In this document: in pieces, positions 49,698 through 58,123 of the stretch
Position numbering within the stretch: position 1 is the first letter of the stretch
Layout of the letters: each line of letters starts with the position of its first letter
Assembly (NCBI RefSeq): GCF_002896965.1
Contig: NZ_LYMM01000041.1
Location: forward strand, 1 to 63,618
Source: Novosphingobium guangzhouense
Lineage (GTDB): Bacteria > Pseudomonadota > Alphaproteobacteria > Sphingomonadales > Sphingomonadaceae
Reading direction: 5' to 3'
DNA length: 63,618 nt
The notes under the pieces: generated by a model
Databases searched by the model: none
Told to the model about the DNA's origin: nothing
The model's input: the letters and a program-made list of their open reading frames with translations, nothing else
Program-made: the position numbers and the translations under genes

Positions 49698-50714
49698 TCA
49701 GGCGACGGAGAGGACGATCTTGCCCTGGATATTGCCACGGGCGGCGCGTTCGTGGGCACGGGCGGCGTCGGCGAGCGGGAAGATGCTGTCGACGACGATG
49801 CGGATGGTGCCGTCGTCAAGCAGGCGGGCCGCCTCGGCCAGTTGCGCGCCACTCGAACGGACCTGTGTCGTCGAGACGGTAATGCCCAGCGTCTCGGCTT
49901 CGGCATGTCCGGTGAAGCCCAGCGGATAGACCGGGTATAGAGAACCGCCACGCTTCAGGGTGCGGAAGAAGCGGCCGGTATCCGGTCCGCCCACGGCGTC
50001 GAGCACGACGTCCACGTCGCGCACGATCTCGTCGGCCGCCGTCCTGGTGTAATCGATGAACTGATCGGCGCCGAGCTCGCGCATCAGCGCCTCGTTCCTG
50101 CCCGACGCGACCGCGATGACGCGCGCGCCCTTCCACTTCGCCAGTTGCACGGCGAGGTGCCCGACACCGCCGCCGGCGCCGTTGACAAGGACCGTTCGGC
50201 CTTCGAGCTGCGCGTGTGCATGGGTAAATGACTGGAACGGGTTGGGTTCGTCATGACCCAGATCGATCAGGAACTGCCAGGCCGTCAGCAGCGACATGGG
50301 CGCAGCCGCCGCGTGAACATGGTCGATGCCCGGTTTGCGCGCGAGGTCCGATGCCGGCACGCTGACATATTCGGCATAGGCCTTGCTGCCTTCCATGACG
50401 TTTTGCGGGAAACGGACCATCGCGTAGACCTCGTCGCCGACGCTAAATCCCTCCACGCCATCGTCGAGCGCGGCGACGACGCCGGACACGTCCGATCCGA
50501 GGATCAGCGGAAAGGCGGGATGCGGTTGCCACTCGGGGGGAAGCGAGCGGTAGCCGTCACGGAGATACCAGTCCGGCGGATTGAGGCCGACCGCGTGGAC
50601 GCGGACCAGTACCTCACCAGCCGCCAAGGTGGGGCGGGGCGCATCCTCGTAGCGGAGCACGTCCGGGCCGCCGAACGCGTGCAGGCGAACCGCCTTCATT
50701 GTCTCGCTCATCAT
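49698..50714 (-). CDS. NADPH-dependent MDR oxidoreductase (zeta-crystallin-like)
   Basis: This 338-aa MDR protein has MKAVRLHAFGGPDVLRYEDA PRP, the NPPDWYLRDG segment typical of quinone reductases, the cofactor loop VLVNGAGGGVGHLAVQLAKW, and VVLDAVGGPDTGRFFRTLKR. It lacks zinc ligands. AAGGAGG precedes the ATG. It faces a divergent LysR gene 88 nt away, which is likely its regulator. Substrates would be quinones or alkenals (inference). Confidence 0.88.
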   Translation of the reverse strand: MMSETMKAVRLHAFGGPDVLRYEDAPRPTLAAGEVLVRVHAVGLNPPDWYLRDGYRSLPPEWQPHPAFPLILGSDVSGVVAALDDGVEGFSVGDEVYAMVRFPQNVMEGSKAYAEYVSVPASDLARKPGIDHVHAAAAPMSLLTAWQFLIDLGHDEPNPFQSFTHAHAQLEGRTVLVNGAGGGVGHLAVQLAKWKGARVIAVASGRNEALMRELGADQFIDYTRTAADEIVRDVDVVLDAVGGPDTGRFFRTLKRGGSLYPVYPLGFTGHAEAETLGITVSTTQVRSSGAQLAEAARLLDDGTIRIVVDSIFPLADAARAHERAARGNIQGKIVLSVA

Positions 50715-50802
50715 TGCCTCCTTCGGAAACTTCTAAACTGAAGGAGATGTGGCGACGCGCATTAAGATTGATAATATTGGTAGAAATCGTTTTAGTATTT
50801 CC

Positions 50803-51732
50803 ATGAAGGAACAAATAGCATTTGAGCGCCTCACGGGGTTGATCGCCTTCGCCCGTGTCGGGTCGCTGGGCAGCTTCACGGCCGCCGCCCGGTCGCTGTC
50901 GATTTCGCCATCGGCGGTCAGCAAGAGCGTCCAGCGTCTCGAGCAGACGCTTGGGGTGCCGCTTATCACGCGCACCACCCGTTCGTTGGCTCTGACGCCC
51001 GAGGGCCGGGATTTGCATGAACGGGCGCTCCTGCTTCTTCGCGACGCGGAGGAGATCGAGCAGATGGCGATCACGGCGCGCTCGGAGCCGGCTGGCACGC
51101 TGAGGATCGCCGCCTCGCTGCCGATCGGCATCCATGTGCTTGCTCCGAAGCTGCCCGCATTCCGGGAGCGCCACCCCCAGGTGATGGTCGAGCTTCGCCT
51201 GAACGACCAGTTCGTCGACCTCGTCGAGGCCGGGATCGATATCGCGGTACGGATCGGCGATCTCGCGGACACGCGGCTCCTGGCGCGCCGGCTCGCGCCG
51301 CATCGCTTTTGCTGCTTTGCATCGCCCTCCTATCTGGCATCCCGGGGCAGGCCGTCCCATCCGGACGAACTGGTTGGCCACGATACGGTGAACCTGCGCT
51401 ACCAAAGCAGCGGCCAGGTGTTGCGCTGGCCTTTCCGCGTCGGGGATCGCGAGGTCGAGATCGTGCCGTCGTCGGGTATCGTCATGGACGCCAGCGAGGC
51501 GCTGATGGCGGCGCTGGCCGCCGGTGGTGGTGTCGGCATCAGCGCGGACTTCGTCGCGGCGCCTTACGTGGCGCGCGGCGAGCTGGTGCCGGTTCTGTCG
51601 GAATTCGCTGTCGAGCGGCACAATATCACGGCCGTCTGGCCGGAGAGCCGTCGCACCAATCCGGCGGTGCGCGCTTTCCTGGCCCATCTGCAGGGCACCA
51701 TGCCACGATCAAAGAATATCCACCCCTCATGA
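50803..51732 (+). CDS. LysR-family regulator
   Basis: This 309-aa LysR-type regulator has an N-terminal winged HTH (FARVGSLGSFTAAARSLSIS PSAVSKSVQRLEQTLG) and an effector-binding domain of the CrgA/DsdC-like class (LRIAASLPIGIHVLAPKLPA, GIDIAVRIGDL, GIVMDASEALMAALAAGGGVG). ATG 50803 is chosen; the codons upstream to GTG 50749 are AT-rich and promoter-like. It is divergent from the MDR gene at 49698 and probably regulates it. Its end overlaps the fossil ATPase fragment on the other strand. Confidence 0.85.
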   Translation: MKEQIAFERLTGLIAFARVGSLGSFTAAARSLSISPSAVSKSVQRLEQTLGVPLITRTTRSLALTPEGRDLHERALLLLRDAEEIEQMAITARSEPAGTLRIAASLPIGIHVLAPKLPAFRERHPQVMVELRLNDQFVDLVEAGIDIAVRIGDLADTRLLARRLAPHRFCCFASPSYLASRGRPSHPDELVGHDTVNLRYQSSGQVLRWPFRVGDREVEIVPSSGIVMDASEALMAALAAGGGVGISADFVAAPYVARGELVPVLSEFAVERHNITAVWPESRRTNPAVRAFLAHLQGTMPRSKNIHPS

Positions 51733-51959
51733 TCTTCGGCCGCGATGTGATCTGCCATCGCCATCTCGGTGGCGCGGCGCAGGAAAGCCGCCGGATCGGC
51801 CCAAGGTAACGCGCTGCCACCGGAGGCCAGTTCTTCGGCTATGATGCGACGGCCACGTTCCTCGACGATTGTACGGCCGCGCGCGCTCAACTCAGCCAGA
51901 AGAGTCGATTTCCCGCCGCTTGAGCAGCCCGAAATTGCCACAAGGCCTTTGTTCAACAA
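51702..51959 (-). pseudogene. AAA-type ATPase/kinase, N-terminal fragment
   Basis: The minus strand encodes GLVAISGCSSGGKSTLLAEL (Walker A), RTIVEERGRRIIAEELASGG SALPWADP and EDHEGWIFFDRG, the opening of the AAA_28 family of small predicted nucleotide kinases, which normally continue with about 90 more residues. The match ends at the DRG motif; beyond it the frame is antisense to the lysR end. A truncated relic, joined in the same open frame to the GNAT relic upstream. Confidence 0.65.
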
Positions 51960-52016
51960 GCACCATCCTTTCGTGCCACGTCGGTGGCTGCGAGACGGGC
52001 TTCCAACCGCTTCCTG

Positions 52017-52318
52017 GCCGAAAGTCGCGACCACCGTTTCGATAGACAGAAACAGGGTGCGGCTGTCCTGCGGATAATCGATGAGTTCGGCGCAGCGCAA
52101 ATAGAAACGACGTGCAGCGTTGTCCTTCGCGTGGACCATCACCGCGCCGAAGCCGATAATCCGGGACGGCGATGCGATCCGCCTCAGCGCATCCGACAGC
52201 ACGTTCTCCCCAAGCCCCTGGCCGGCGTGATCGAAGCTTACCGCCAGCCGTCCCAACGGGAGCACATTATGCGGCACACGGGGATGCTTCTCTTGATATG
52301 CCAGCGTTACGTGTCCAA
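52017..52318 (-). pseudogene. GNAT acetyltransferase (TacT-like), C-terminal fragment
   Basis: The product VPHNVLPLGRLAVSFDHAGQ GLGENVLSDALRRIASPSRI and MVHAKDNAARRFYLRCAELI, then RTLFLSIETV, is the acetyl-CoA-binding and C-terminal part of TacT/KacT-like GNAT toxins (Q-G-x-G-L-G in place). The N-terminal half is absent; homology begins where the haloacid dehalogenase gene ends. It also lost its own stop and reads on into the ATPase relic. A fossil, probably from a toxin-antitoxin locus; no RHH antitoxin is seen. Confidence 0.6.
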
Positions 52319-53026
52319 AACATCAGCAAAGGCTTCCAGATCCTTGGCAACGAAGTCCCAATCCTGCTCGGCAGAAAGATCGCTCGTTTGTTTGGGGCCG
52401 TGTTCGGTAATGCGGGGCACGCAAGCAGTCCTGAAGCCGCAATTCCTCGCGGCGAGAAGATCGCTGTTGTGCGCGGCCACCAGACAGACCTCGTCAGGAC
52501 GCATTCCCAGTATCTCCGCGGTCCTCAGATAGGCTTCAGGGGTCGGCTGATAGGCGCGAGCGACTTCGGCACCCAGGATGGCGTCCCATGGCAGGTTTGA
52601 CCGCCTGGCAATGTCGATCATCAGGCTGATGTTGCCGTTTGAAAGCGGAGCTATGATGAAACCGGACTTCAGCCGCCGAAGACCGGAAACGACGTCGGGC
52701 CAGGGGTCGAGCTTGTGCCAGGCCATGTTCAACGCGTCAATTTCCGAGGACGGGATCGTCTCTGGATCGAGCCCGACATCCAACAACGTCAATTCCAGAT
52801 TCTCCCGATGCAGAACGTCCAGCCGGGTAAAAGGCCGGCGGCCACTGCGCACTTCCTCCATCGACGGGGAATAACGGCGGCGCCAGGCATCGGCGAACTC
52901 TGCCGGATCGCAAGCTACTTCGTATCGGCGGAGGAATGGCGCCACTTCACGCGCAACGCCGCCGCGCCAATCGACAAGGGTGCCAAAAACATCGAACACG
53001 AGGGCTCGCACGCCTTTCAGGATCAT
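52307..53026 (-). CDS. Haloacid dehalogenase, type II
   Basis: This 239-aa HAD-superfamily hydrolase of the L-2-haloacid dehalogenase type has the nucleophile Asp in ALVFDVFGTLVDWRGGVA, motif II Ser in IIAPLSNGNISLMIDIA, and the motif III/IV region GAEVARAYQPTPEAYLR with VCLVAAHNSDLLAARNCGF. The Lys of motif III appears as the A-R-A-Y-Q-P variant, where many enzymes have a K-P-x-x-x-Y; this may alter activity. It is coupled by ATGA to the dehydrogenase upstream. It could dehalogenate 2-haloalkanoates or act on another small acid. Confidence 0.82.
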   Translation of the reverse strand: MILKGVRALVFDVFGTLVDWRGGVAREVAPFLRRYEVACDPAEFADAWRRRYSPSMEEVRSGRRPFTRLDVLHRENLELTLLDVGLDPETIPSSEIDALNMAWHKLDPWPDVVSGLRRLKSGFIIAPLSNGNISLMIDIARRSNLPWDAILGAEVARAYQPTPEAYLRTAEILGMRPDEVCLVAAHNSDLLAARNCGFRTACVPRITEHGPKQTSDLSAEQDWDFVAKDLEAFADVLDT

Positions 53027-53880
53027 GGCGCCAAATCTCCGCTGTCAGTCTGAGACAATACCCGGTCGAGAGCAGCGATGAGCGTCCTGTCCGCGTCCTT
53101 CGCTATGCTCGCGAAGATTTGGGAGGCTGCATCGAAAATGCCGGAGGCCGGATCGTTTTCTCCCAGGAAAGCGGTGATCTCGCGCATTTCCGGAACCCAT
53201 CGGTAGGCTTTGCCATACATGTCCGGAATAGCATGCATCAACTGGCCCCGGAGGTTGGGGAGGCTTTCACTCATTTGCTGCGACAGGGCCTGTGCGCAGC
53301 CGGCGCGCTCCGAAGCCAGAAACATCGCGGTCCCCAAAGCAACAAGTCCTTTGTTGATCCCGGCGTAGACCATCTTCAATGCCGATGCTGCACCCACCGG
53401 ACCATCGATCTGGCGCAGCTTCAGGCCAAAGCTGGCGAGGACATCGGCACGACCGTCCGGGTCGCCGCTGATGTAGAATGTCGGGCCGTCCCGGCCCTGT
53501 TGCGGAGGAAGGCCGATGATCGCTCCATCCAGCACATCGCAGCCCGTTCCGGACAGTGCCGCCGACACGTCTTGCATGGTAGCCGGATTGATCGCGTTGA
53601 AATCGATGAACGCCGGTTTCGTCGGGCTCTGGCGCAGCACGGGTGCCAGCATTTGCGCCAGACCGATCGCCGCGTCCGGCGGAACGATCGACAGGATGAG
53701 GTCGCAGCCGGGCAGATCGGACAGGTCGGCGGCGATCATGCCTGCATCGCGTGCGCGCAACGTGCTCCGCTCACTGCGGCTGTCGATGACGGTCAGAACC
53801 TGCGCGCCTCTGCCGACAAGTTCGCGTGCGACAGCACTTCCCATCGCTCCCGGCGCGATGACGGCGAGACGCGTTGTCAT
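53023..53880 (-). CDS. NAD(P)-binding dehydrogenase, 6-PGDH/HIBADH-like with DUF1932-type C-domain
   Basis: This 285-aa oxidoreductase has a Rossmann domain (LAVIAPGAMGSAVARELVGR; the usual G-x-G is A-P-G-A-M-G) and a C-terminal helical domain (GPVGAASALKMVYAGINKGL with the catalytic Lys, then FLASERAGCAQALSQQMSES). It matches the NAD(P)-dependent beta-hydroxyacid dehydrogenase-like group. GGGAG precedes ATG 53880. Its stop overlaps the dehalogenase start, so the two act together, e.g. oxidising a hydroxyacid made by dehalogenation; this is inference. It is divergent from a LysR gene. Confidence 0.82.
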   Translation of the reverse strand: MTTRLAVIAPGAMGSAVARELVGRGAQVLTVIDSRSERSTLRARDAGMIAADLSDLPGCDLILSIVPPDAAIGLAQMLAPVLRQSPTKPAFIDFNAINPATMQDVSAALSGTGCDVLDGAIIGLPPQQGRDGPTFYISGDPDGRADVLASFGLKLRQIDGPVGAASALKMVYAGINKGLVALGTAMFLASERAGCAQALSQQMSESLPNLRGQLMHAIPDMYGKAYRWVPEMREITAFLGENDPASGIFDAASQIFASIAKDADRTLIAALDRVLSQTDSGDLAP

Positions 53881-53977
53881 CTGGTCTCCCTTCAGGTTGC
53901 CATCGTTGTGCTTTGAACTGTACATTCATCAAACGAGATTGTTTATGATATCTGCGATCTCGAATCTGGATGACAAA

Positions 53978-54826
53978 ATGAACACGCTCGATCTCGATGC
54001 GGTGAAAATCTTCCTGATGATCGTCGAATTGCGCAGCTTCACCAAGGCAGCGGCGGCAATGGATCTGGCGCAGTCGGCGGTCAGCACAAAGCTCCGGAAA
54101 CTGGAAACGGAACTCGGCCACCAACTGGTCGAGCGTACCCCGCGTTCCGTGCAGCTATCGGCAGCCGGTGCAATGTTTCTCCAGCCTGCCCGCGACCTGA
54201 TCACTGCCCATGATCTGGCCCTGAGCTCCTTCGGCAGCCGACAAAGAAGGCTCTCCATTGGCTTCAGCAATCATATCTTCGGTCCGCAGATCCCGGCGAT
54301 GCTTTCCCGCCTGCATTCTCAGGATCCCGGCCTCGTTCTGGAAATGAAAGTCGGTACGACCCGTGAAATCATGGAAGCAATGGATTGTGGTTCGATCGGT
54401 GCGGCCTTCGTGCTCCCGCTCGATGAAACGAGACGCGGGGGAGAGGTCGTCGGACAACAGGCGTTCGGCTGGATGGCAGCACCGGGATGGACATGGGACC
54501 GTTCGACGTCCTTACCCATCGTCGTTCAGCCTAGCCCCTGCGCCGTCCGGGCGATGACAATCCGTGCGCTTGAGGATGCATCTATTCCATGGATGGAAGC
54601 CTTCGTCGGCGGCGGGGTTGCGACGATTGCGGCTGCCGCCGCCGCGGGGCTGGCTGTTGCCGCCCTTGGGCGGCAGGTCGCACCAGCGGACGTGATCGAC
54701 ATGGGGGCGGCGCTGCACCTGCCACCATTGCCTGCTCAGGATATCCTTCTGTATTCCAGCTTGTCTGACGGAGCTTCGAGAAAGTCGCTGCGTCTGATCG
54801 GCGCTATGTTCGGCTCGGTCCTGTGA
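53978..54826 (+). CDS. LysR-family regulator of the dehalogenase operon
   Basis: This 282-aa LysR regulator has the HTH DAVKIFLMIVELRSFTKAAA AMDLAQSAVSTKLRKLETEL and a substrate-binding domain (RLSIGFSNHIFGPQIPAMLS). ATG 53978 (MNTLDLDAV) is preferred over ATG 53945, eleven codons earlier, because the promoter to the divergent dehydrogenase lies there. It is divergent from the dehydrogenase-dehalogenase pair and so is likely its regulator. Confidence 0.83.
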   Translation: MNTLDLDAVKIFLMIVELRSFTKAAAAMDLAQSAVSTKLRKLETELGHQLVERTPRSVQLSAAGAMFLQPARDLITAHDLALSSFGSRQRRLSIGFSNHIFGPQIPAMLSRLHSQDPGLVLEMKVGTTREIMEAMDCGSIGAAFVLPLDETRRGGEVVGQQAFGWMAAPGWTWDRSTSLPIVVQPSPCAVRAMTIRALEDASIPWMEAFVGGGVATIAAAAAAGLAVAALGRQVAPADVIDMGAALHLPPLPAQDILLYSSLSDGASRKSLRLIGAMFGSVL

Positions 54827-54952
54827 CGCGGCACAGAGGAAAAGTCGCCTGACGTCATAAAGATCAGCGATTTCACACCGTTTCCCCTCAGCTTTGGATC
54901 AGGAAGGGGAGGGGAAATCGCTGGTCGACTGCGTATCCGACGCAAACAAGGT

Positions 54953-55117
54953 CGAGCAGTGTCAAGGCTGCGCCATGCGAATTGTCCTGCCCCGATCGGG
55001 AGCAACGAGGCCTCCGCGCTCCATGAAGGTTGCAAAGCGCCCCGTGTCGCGCTCGCTCGTCGGCTCGCGGTCATCATGCATGCCATGCTGCGCGATGGCA
55101 CTTTGTTCCAGGCGTGA
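54953..55117 (+). mobile_element. IS110-type transposase C-terminal remnant
   Basis: On the plus strand, SNEASALHEGCKAPRVALARR LAVIMHAMLRDGTLFQA-type residues end in a TGA at 55115-55117: the classic end of IS110-family transposases (A-R-R-L-A-V-x-M-H-x-M-L-x-D-G-T). The rest of the transposase is missing upstream. It is a different member from the remnant at 5008-5136. The long minus-strand frame here is its antisense shadow. Confidence 0.65.
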
Positions 55118-55576
55118 GGTAGGATAGAACCAGTTTGCCAGCGGTGCAGCGTCAAAGCTGATCCGAGGGCGGTGTCCGCAGAGGGAACGCAGGGACGAAC
55201 GATCTGCGAAGGCAGTCAGTTGTTTCAAAGCCCGCACCGAGTCAATGCAACGTTCGCCTCTGTGAGACCCGATACAGCACGACCAAGCTCCAGTTCGGCC
55301 AGATCCATGAGAACCTTAAACGATCGGCACCGCCTAGCAACTGCAATTACAGATCCTGACCCTGAAGCGCGGGGGCGTCGCGGCGCTCGATTGCATGCAT
55401 GCCACGAAAGACTATGGGCAGGGCATTGGTCATCGGCTAGATCGGGGCTGATCCGTTGCTCCTGAAAGATAGCGCAGTCCCTCTGAAGGTCATCACCAAA
55501 GCAGCCCCAGGAGGCTGTTCGCCCACTTGACGTATTGCCATGCAACCAAGTGTACCCGCGCTATCGCTTGGGAAGG
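55118..55576. other. Gene-poor region beyond the IS110 remnant
   Basis: About 460 bases up to the glpR stop hold no convincing reading frame on either strand. They may be the 3' flank of the IS110 element and decayed sequence. 54827-54952 before it is likewise non-coding. Confidence 0.5.
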
Positions 55577-56374
55577 TCAGCAAGTAATGCTGGTCTCGAT
55601 CAGACTGACGCCATGACGTTCGCATGTGGAACGGAGATTCGGATCGTCGATCCGATCAGTGACGAAGAAATCGATCACATCCATTCCACACACGCGCACT
55701 GGAGCCGAGCGCCCCACCTTGCTGGAATCAGCTACAAGGATCACCTTGCGCGCGTTACGGATGATCGTCTGCGAGACTTCCACTTCATCGATCGCGAAAT
55801 CGAGCAGACTTCCGTCAATATCGATCGCCGAGATGCCGATGAGCGCATAGTCGACGCGAAAATTTTCGATGAAGCGCATTGCGAGCGCTCCCACCACGGC
55901 ACGATCGCCGGTGCGCACCTTGCCGCCTACGCAGACAAGTTCCATCGCCTGATGATCTGAAAGGGTGTCAACGACGTTGAGATTGTTCGAGACCACCATG
56001 AGGTTGCGATGATGCACAAAATTTGCAGCCACAGCCTCGGTTGTGGTGCCGATATTCACGAACAGGGAAGCGCCATTGGGGATCAGCGCGGCAGCTGCTG
56101 CCCCAATACGAGCCTTCGCATTCGATGCGACAGTCCGACGTGCGTCATAGGCCAGGTTGTCAACGCCGGAGGTCACCAGCGCTCCGCCATGAATGCGTGA
56201 AAGCAGCGACTGTCCGGCTAGCACGTTCAGGTCCTTGCGGATCGTTTGCGGTGTTACGCCAAGCCGCTCGGCTAGATCTTCAACGGCAACGCTGCCAGCG
56301 CTGCGGGCTATCTCCAGGATATGCTCTCGACGTGCTACGACGACATCGCCTTCAGCCGCGGTTCCTCGCTCCAT
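55577..56374 (-). CDS. glpR: GlpR, DeoR-family glycerol-3-phosphate repressor
   Basis: This 265-aa DeoR/GlpR repressor has a DeoR HTH (REHILEIARSAGSVAVEDLA ERLGVTPQTIRKDLNVL) and a sugar-phosphate isomerase-like effector domain (NIGTTTEAVA, MVVSNNLNVVDTL, CVGGKVRTGDRAVVGALA, ILVADSSKVGRSAPVRV). CAGGAG/AGGAAG precedes ATG 56374; the longer frame upstream is not needed. It lies 38 nt after glpD on the same strand and represses the glp genes unless glycerol-3-phosphate is bound (family knowledge). CGAAA repeats between glpD and glpF are its likely sites. Confidence 0.92.
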   Translation of the reverse strand: MERGTAAEGDVVVARREHILEIARSAGSVAVEDLAERLGVTPQTIRKDLNVLAGQSLLSRIHGGALVTSGVDNLAYDARRTVASNAKARIGAAAAALIPNGASLFVNIGTTTEAVAANFVHHRNLMVVSNNLNVVDTLSDHQAMELVCVGGKVRTGDRAVVGALAMRFIENFRVDYALIGISAIDIDGSLLDFAIDEVEVSQTIIRNARKVILVADSSKVGRSAPVRVCGMDVIDFFVTDRIDDPNLRSTCERHGVSLIETSITC

Positions 56375-56412
56375 TGCTCCTGCTTCCTGTTTCCTTGTGA
56401 TCTTGCTGATCA

Positions 56413-57978
56413 CTAAAGCGAAGCGACGCACCGGGAAAGTGTGCTGAGATAGGCATCGATTTCAGTCTCGGTCCCAGGCGGCACATGCAAGCCCAGCTTC
56501 GAGCGTCGGTAAAGAATATCCTCTGCTGTACGCGCCCATTCGGCCGCGAACAGATATTCTATCTCGGCGGCGTGGAGCCCGGCCCCGAAGTCCTCGCCCA
56601 GGTCAGCCGGAACGCTTGCGGCGCCAAGAATCTGGATCGCTTCTGTGCCATATGCCCGAGCGAGGCGGCGAAGCAACTTTGAGGGCATGGCTGGCCACCG
56701 CGATGACAGGTCAGCCACAAACCGATCAAAGTCCTGCCCCGGCAGATTTCCACCGGGCAGCGGTTCACCTGCTGTCCAGGCCTTCCCGGCAGTTGGGAAC
56801 ACTTCAGCTATATGCTCCATCGCATGCTCAGCCAATTTGCGATAAGTGGTGATCTTTCCGCCGAAGATACTGAGTAGTGGCGCCCGTGTTTTCTCGGGTT
56901 TCTCGAAATCGAGCACATAGTCACGCGTTACCGCAGAGGCGTTGGCAGCATGATCGTCATAAAGCGGGCGGATGCCGGCATAGCTCCACACGATATCGGA
57001 CGGTGTAATCTCCTTTTCGAAATAGCGATTCACCGTCGCGCACAGATAGTCGACTTCGCCCTGGCTGATTTCAGCCTTGCCGGGTTCGTCCGTCCAGGGC
57101 TCATCGGTGGTGCCAATCAGTGTGAATTCGCCTTCATAAGGAATCGCGAAGACGATGCGACGGTCCGGATTCTGCAGCATGAACGCATGGTCGCCATCGT
57201 AGAGGCGCGGCAATATCATATGACTGCCCTTGACGAGCCGCACGCCGCGATTGTTGTTGCTGCGCCCGATACGGCCAAGAACCTTATCGACCCATGGACC
57301 GGCGGCATTGACCAGCATCCTTGCGCGCACCTGACGGACTGTACCGGCTTTCGTTTCGAGCGTTGCAATCCACTCGCCATTTTCGTTTTGTGCTTGCGTT
57401 AGCTGTGTGCGTGTTTCGATCCGGGCGCCGCGGGCAGCCGCATCCATTGCGTTAAGTACGACGAGCCGGCTGTCTTCCACCCACCCGTCTGAATAGACGA
57501 AAGCCTTGCCCCGTTTCTTGCCCTTCTGGGGCTTGAGCCCGATCCCGCCCGGGCTCCGGTCGAGGTTTATCGTTTCGGTTCCGGGCAAGTTCTTCCGGCC
57601 ACCCAGATTATCGTAAAGGAACAGGCCAAGTCGGACCATCCAGGCGGGGCGGGGGGAAAGTGATTGCGGGAGGACGAACCGCAGCGGCCACATGATGTGC
57701 GGCGCCATAGCCAGTAACCGCTCGCGTTCGATCAAAGCCTCTCGGACTAGGCGGAATTCGTAATATTCCAGATAACGCAGCCCGCCGTGGATTAGTTTTG
57801 TCGATGATGAGGAGGTATAACTGGCCAGATCGTCCTGCTCTACCAGCAGGACCGAAAGTCCGCGGCCGGCGGCGTCGCGTGCTATCCCGGCGCCATTCAC
57901 GCCTCCCCCCACGATCAACAAATCATAGGTTTCGACGTGCATACCGGTAGCAGGAGAGGGGGGCGGGCATGCGGTCAT
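56413..57978 (-). CDS. glpD: Aerobic glycerol-3-phosphate dehydrogenase
   Basis: This 521-aa membrane-associated FAD enzyme oxidises glycerol-3-phosphate to DHAP and reduces ubiquinone. It shows ETYDLLIVGGGVNGAGIARD (FAD motif), TSSSSTKLIHGGLRYLEYYE (family signature), VNAAGPWVDKVLGRIG, FAIPYEGEFTLIGTTDEPW, IVWSYAGIRPLYDD and SIFGGKITTYRKLAEHA. Start ATG 57978 (MTACPPP) is the better placed of two nearby; ATG 57942 begins right at the FAD domain. Divergent from glpF and followed by glpR. Confidence 0.94.
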   Translation of the reverse strand: MTACPPPSPATGMHVETYDLLIVGGGVNGAGIARDAAGRGLSVLLVEQDDLASYTSSSSTKLIHGGLRYLEYYEFRLVREALIERERLLAMAPHIMWPLRFVLPQSLSPRPAWMVRLGLFLYDNLGGRKNLPGTETINLDRSPGGIGLKPQKGKKRGKAFVYSDGWVEDSRLVVLNAMDAAARGARIETRTQLTQAQNENGEWIATLETKAGTVRQVRARMLVNAAGPWVDKVLGRIGRSNNNRGVRLVKGSHMILPRLYDGDHAFMLQNPDRRIVFAIPYEGEFTLIGTTDEPWTDEPGKAEISQGEVDYLCATVNRYFEKEITPSDIVWSYAGIRPLYDDHAANASAVTRDYVLDFEKPEKTRAPLLSIFGGKITTYRKLAEHAMEHIAEVFPTAGKAWTAGEPLPGGNLPGQDFDRFVADLSSRWPAMPSKLLRRLARAYGTEAIQILGAASVPADLGEDFGAGLHAAEIEYLFAAEWARTAEDILYRRSKLGLHVPPGTETEIDAYLSTLSRCVASL

Positions 57979-58049
57979 TCGATCTTCTCTCGATAGGAAG
58001 GCGGCGGAAGTGTCCTGGTTCGATCCGAAGGGCATCATTCCCAGGTTTC

Positions 58050-58093
58050 TTTCGATAGAAAATAATATGCCGAAACCGAAAATGCAAACGAAA
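58050..58093. promoter_or_regulatory. CGAAA repeat cluster, likely GlpR operators
   Basis: Between glpD and glpF are TTTCG (58050-58054) and three CGAAA copies (58071-58075, 58077-58081, 58089-58093). TTTCG-n16-CGAAA forms an inverted pair, and the others are direct repeats. DeoR/GlpR proteins bind sites of TTCG/CGAA half elements, so this cluster would repress both glpD-glpR and glpF-glpK. Confidence 0.5.
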
Positions 58094-58123
58094 GAGTTGA
58101 CGTTAATATGAAAGCGTGTGCAG

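Noticed and set aside
54962..55237. A 91-codon minus-strand frame with QHGMHDDREPTSERDTG
   Set aside because: It is the antisense reading of the IS110 transposase C-terminus on the plus strand.
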